Positions 62,908-64,000 of a stretch of DNA of 64,000 nt are shown here, piece after piece. The position numbers were made by a program, and so were the translations under genes. The stretch comes from JABDBE01 sp963832245 (lineage in GTDB: Bacteria > Acidobacteriota > Terriglobia > Terriglobales > Acidobacteriaceae), in contig CAWHTG010000004.1 of NCBI GenBank assembly GCA_963832245.1, positions 2,108,001 through 2,172,000 on the forward strand. Reading direction: 5' to 3'. The notes beneath the pieces were generated by a model that ran no database searches, was not told where the DNA came from, and saw nothing but the letters and a program-made list of their open reading frames with translations. How positions within the stretch are numbered: the stretch's first letter is position 1; each line of letters begins with the position of its first letter.

Positions 62908-63570
62908 TCACGGAACGATGATGATGTCGCGAGCTTGGAGCAGTATGTTTTGTTCCGGGTGTTTACCTTTGATCACCTCGGTGTAATTGAATGGAATTCG
63001 TTTTTCGCGCCCGTCGGCGCCGGTTCGCAAGATGTAAACTTTCTTTCGCTTGGCGAAAGTCTGGAATCCGCCGGCCGCCGCGATCGCATCAAGCACAGTC
63101 ATGGGCCCAGTCAATGAGGACGAACCAGCGTGCCCCACCTGCCCGAGGATGCTGTATTTCTTGCTGTTGATGTTCTGCACCATAACTGCTACTTCGGGGT
63201 CGGAGATGAAGGATGCCAGCCCCTGGGCGATTTGCGCCTGGAGCTGTTTCGGAGTTGTTCCTGCCGCTTGAATATCACCCAGCAGAGGAAGCGAGATCTT
63301 CCCATCAGAGCGGACCACCACTGCCCGAGAAATCTCGGGCTCCTTCCACACATTGACCGCCAGGACGTCCTCGCTGCCAATGACGTAATCGTTGAAATCT
63401 TTTGGGGTCATTCCGCTGCTTCCCGACGAACTAGCCGGTGCAGGAGTCGACGCCGCTGCCATTTGTTGGGTCAGTACGCTGCTCTTATCGGACTTCTGAG
63501 CCCAGCTCGGGGCAATGCAGAACACGACGACTAAGAAGAGTTTTGAGGCTTTGTGGTATGCAATGTTCAT
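62908..63570 (-). CDS. Wza-like polysaccharide export protein (OPX family)
   Basis: About 220 residues with a signal peptide (MNIAYHKASKLFLVVVFCIAPSWAQ). YVIGSEDVLAVNVWKEPEISRAVVVRSDGKISLPLLGDIQAAG is the Poly_export domain, and NSKKYSILGQVGHAGSS...LTVLDAIAAAGGFQTFAKRKKVYIL is the SLBB domain. It lacks the C-terminal membrane helix of Wza, so it is a short OPX type that needs another outer-membrane component, perhaps the barrel-like neighbour. The ATG at 63570 has GGAG seven bases upstream; TTG 63588 is less likely. Confidence 0.92.
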   Translation of the reverse strand: MNIAYHKASKLFLVVVFCIAPSWAQKSDKSSVLTQQMAAASTPAPASSSGSSGMTPKDFNDYVIGSEDVLAVNVWKEPEISRAVVVRSDGKISLPLLGDIQAAGTTPKQLQAQIAQGLASFISDPEVAVMVQNINSKKYSILGQVGHAGSSSLTGPMTVLDAIAAAGGFQTFAKRKKVYILRTGADGREKRIPFNYTEVIKGKHPEQNILLQARDIIIVP

Positions 63571-63609
63571 GATTGGCTCCTTCGGCAATCGATGCTGCTT
63601 TTAGTCTCC

Positions 63610-64000
63610 CTACGGGCCGATCTCTCGGTCGCGCAGGGGTGGGGGCAGCACGGCTCCCGTGGCTCGCGTGATGCCGTGCTGGCGTATCTTGTAGAGCAGG
63701 CCGCGATAACTGATGTTCAGTAAGCGAGCTGCACGTTTACGGTTCCAATGGGTTTCTTGCAATGCCCGGCTGATCGCCTGCAGTTCGGTTTCATTTTTCA
63801 GAGTGCGCAGGACCGACTGCAAGGGCGATGCATGGGATTCACCATTTGTGGGTGCGATCTCGCTGCGAGGTGCGATTGGAATTGGTGGCAGTTCTTTCAC
63901 GATGTGGTTCTTATGCCAATTGGCTCGCAATTCCGCAATCGCCGTCGCCTCGTCTGACATGACCAGATACCGCTTCACAAAATTTTCCAGCTCCCGTAAA
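63610..64000 (-). CDS. sigma-54-dependent response regulator, C-terminal part (5' end beyond the window)
   Basis: The frame is open to base 64000 and reads LRELENFVKRYLVMSDEATA, the end of the AAA+ sigma-54 interaction domain (usually GNxRELEN). A linker follows, then a Fis-type helix-turn-helix: LQAISRALQETHWNRKRAARLLNISYRGLLYKI. This is the NtrC-family layout. Such regulators (PrsR and relatives) accompany exosortase/EPS loci and activate sigma-54 promoters of EPS and PEP-CTERM genes. The 3' end lies 39 bp before the export gene. An apparent GTG start at 63978 is only an internal Val. Receiver and AAA+ domains lie outside the window. Confidence 0.85.
   Translation of the reverse strand, partial: LRELENFVKRYLVMSDEATAIAELRANWHKNHIVKELPPIPIAPRSEIAPTNGESHASPLQSVLRTLKNETELQAISRALQETHWNRKRAARLLNISYRGLLYKIRQHGITRATGAVLPPPLRDREIGP

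Noticed and set aside
1..64000. CRISPR arrays, tRNA/rRNA genes, insertion sequences or phage genes
   Set aside because: No regularly spaced repeats, tRNA-like clover sequences, transposase or phage motifs were seen in any frame.

Overview
The window looks like one very large exopolysaccharide (EPS) / exosortase superlocus. All 48 or so supportable genes lie on the minus strand, so transcription runs from base 64000 down to base 1. The gene set points to an Acidobacteriota chromosome of moderately high GC: exosortase with PEP-CTERM, lipoproteins with putative Ig repeats, many alkaline-phosphatase/sulfatase-superfamily proteins ending in LKSLGY, and several GT39-type membrane transferases. This placement is inferred from family content and no ribosomal marker is present. 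No tRNA, rRNA, CRISPR array, insertion sequence or phage gene was seen.

Layout in the direction of transcription. (A) 64000-56585 is the EPS assembly core: the C-terminal part of a sigma-54-type regulator, a Wza-like export protein, an outer-membrane barrel-like protein, a Wzz/Wzc-type chain-length protein, an ExeA-like AAA ATPase, a CpsD-like tyrosine kinase and the initiating undecaprenyl-phosphate sugar transferase. (B) 56583-40546 is the repeat-unit module: GT2, polysaccharide deacetylase, a phosphodiesterase-superfamily enzyme, three GT4 enzymes, a nucleotidyltransferase-fold protein, GDP-mannose 4,6-dehydratase, a methyltransferase, an O-antigen ligase/polymerase, a secreted glycosidase-like protein, a GDP-mannose 3,5-epimerase-like SDR and a Wzx-type flippase. 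(C) 40152-32202 is the exosortase module: an Ig-repeat lipoprotein paralogous to the glycosidase-like protein, exosortase, EpsI, a PEP-CTERM protein gene split by a frameshift, and the TPR lipoprotein PrsT.

(D) 32145-23318 holds a carbamoyltransferase, two GT39 enzymes, a DPM1-like GT2, an LPG-synthase-type flippase, an FAD oxidoreductase and a small zinc-ribbon protein. (E) 23346-17530 is a compact set of three phosphodiesterase/sulfatase-fold proteins, a 63-residue protein and a membrane protein of YidC/EMC3-like outline. (F) 17470-1 holds a secreted alpha/beta hydrolase, two paralogous large membrane proteins flanking a tandem pair of membrane sulfatase-like proteins, GT39 enzymes and two SGNH-type proteins. 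It ends with the first 21 codons of another gene.

Working model (inference): the core makes and exports a polymer built partly from GDP-mannose-derived sugars. GT39, SGNH, carbamoyl-, methyl-, deacetylase and Thr/Ser-nucleophile AP-superfamily enzymes decorate it on or outside the membrane, and the exosortase module installs PEP-CTERM protein(s) in the same envelope layer. The points most worth attention are the clustering of six AP-superfamily enzymes none of which carries the sulfatase formylglycine motif, the split PEP-CTERM gene, a short element shared upstream of exosortase-module genes, the nucleotidyltransferase-fold protein, and the two paralogous glycosidase-like proteins.
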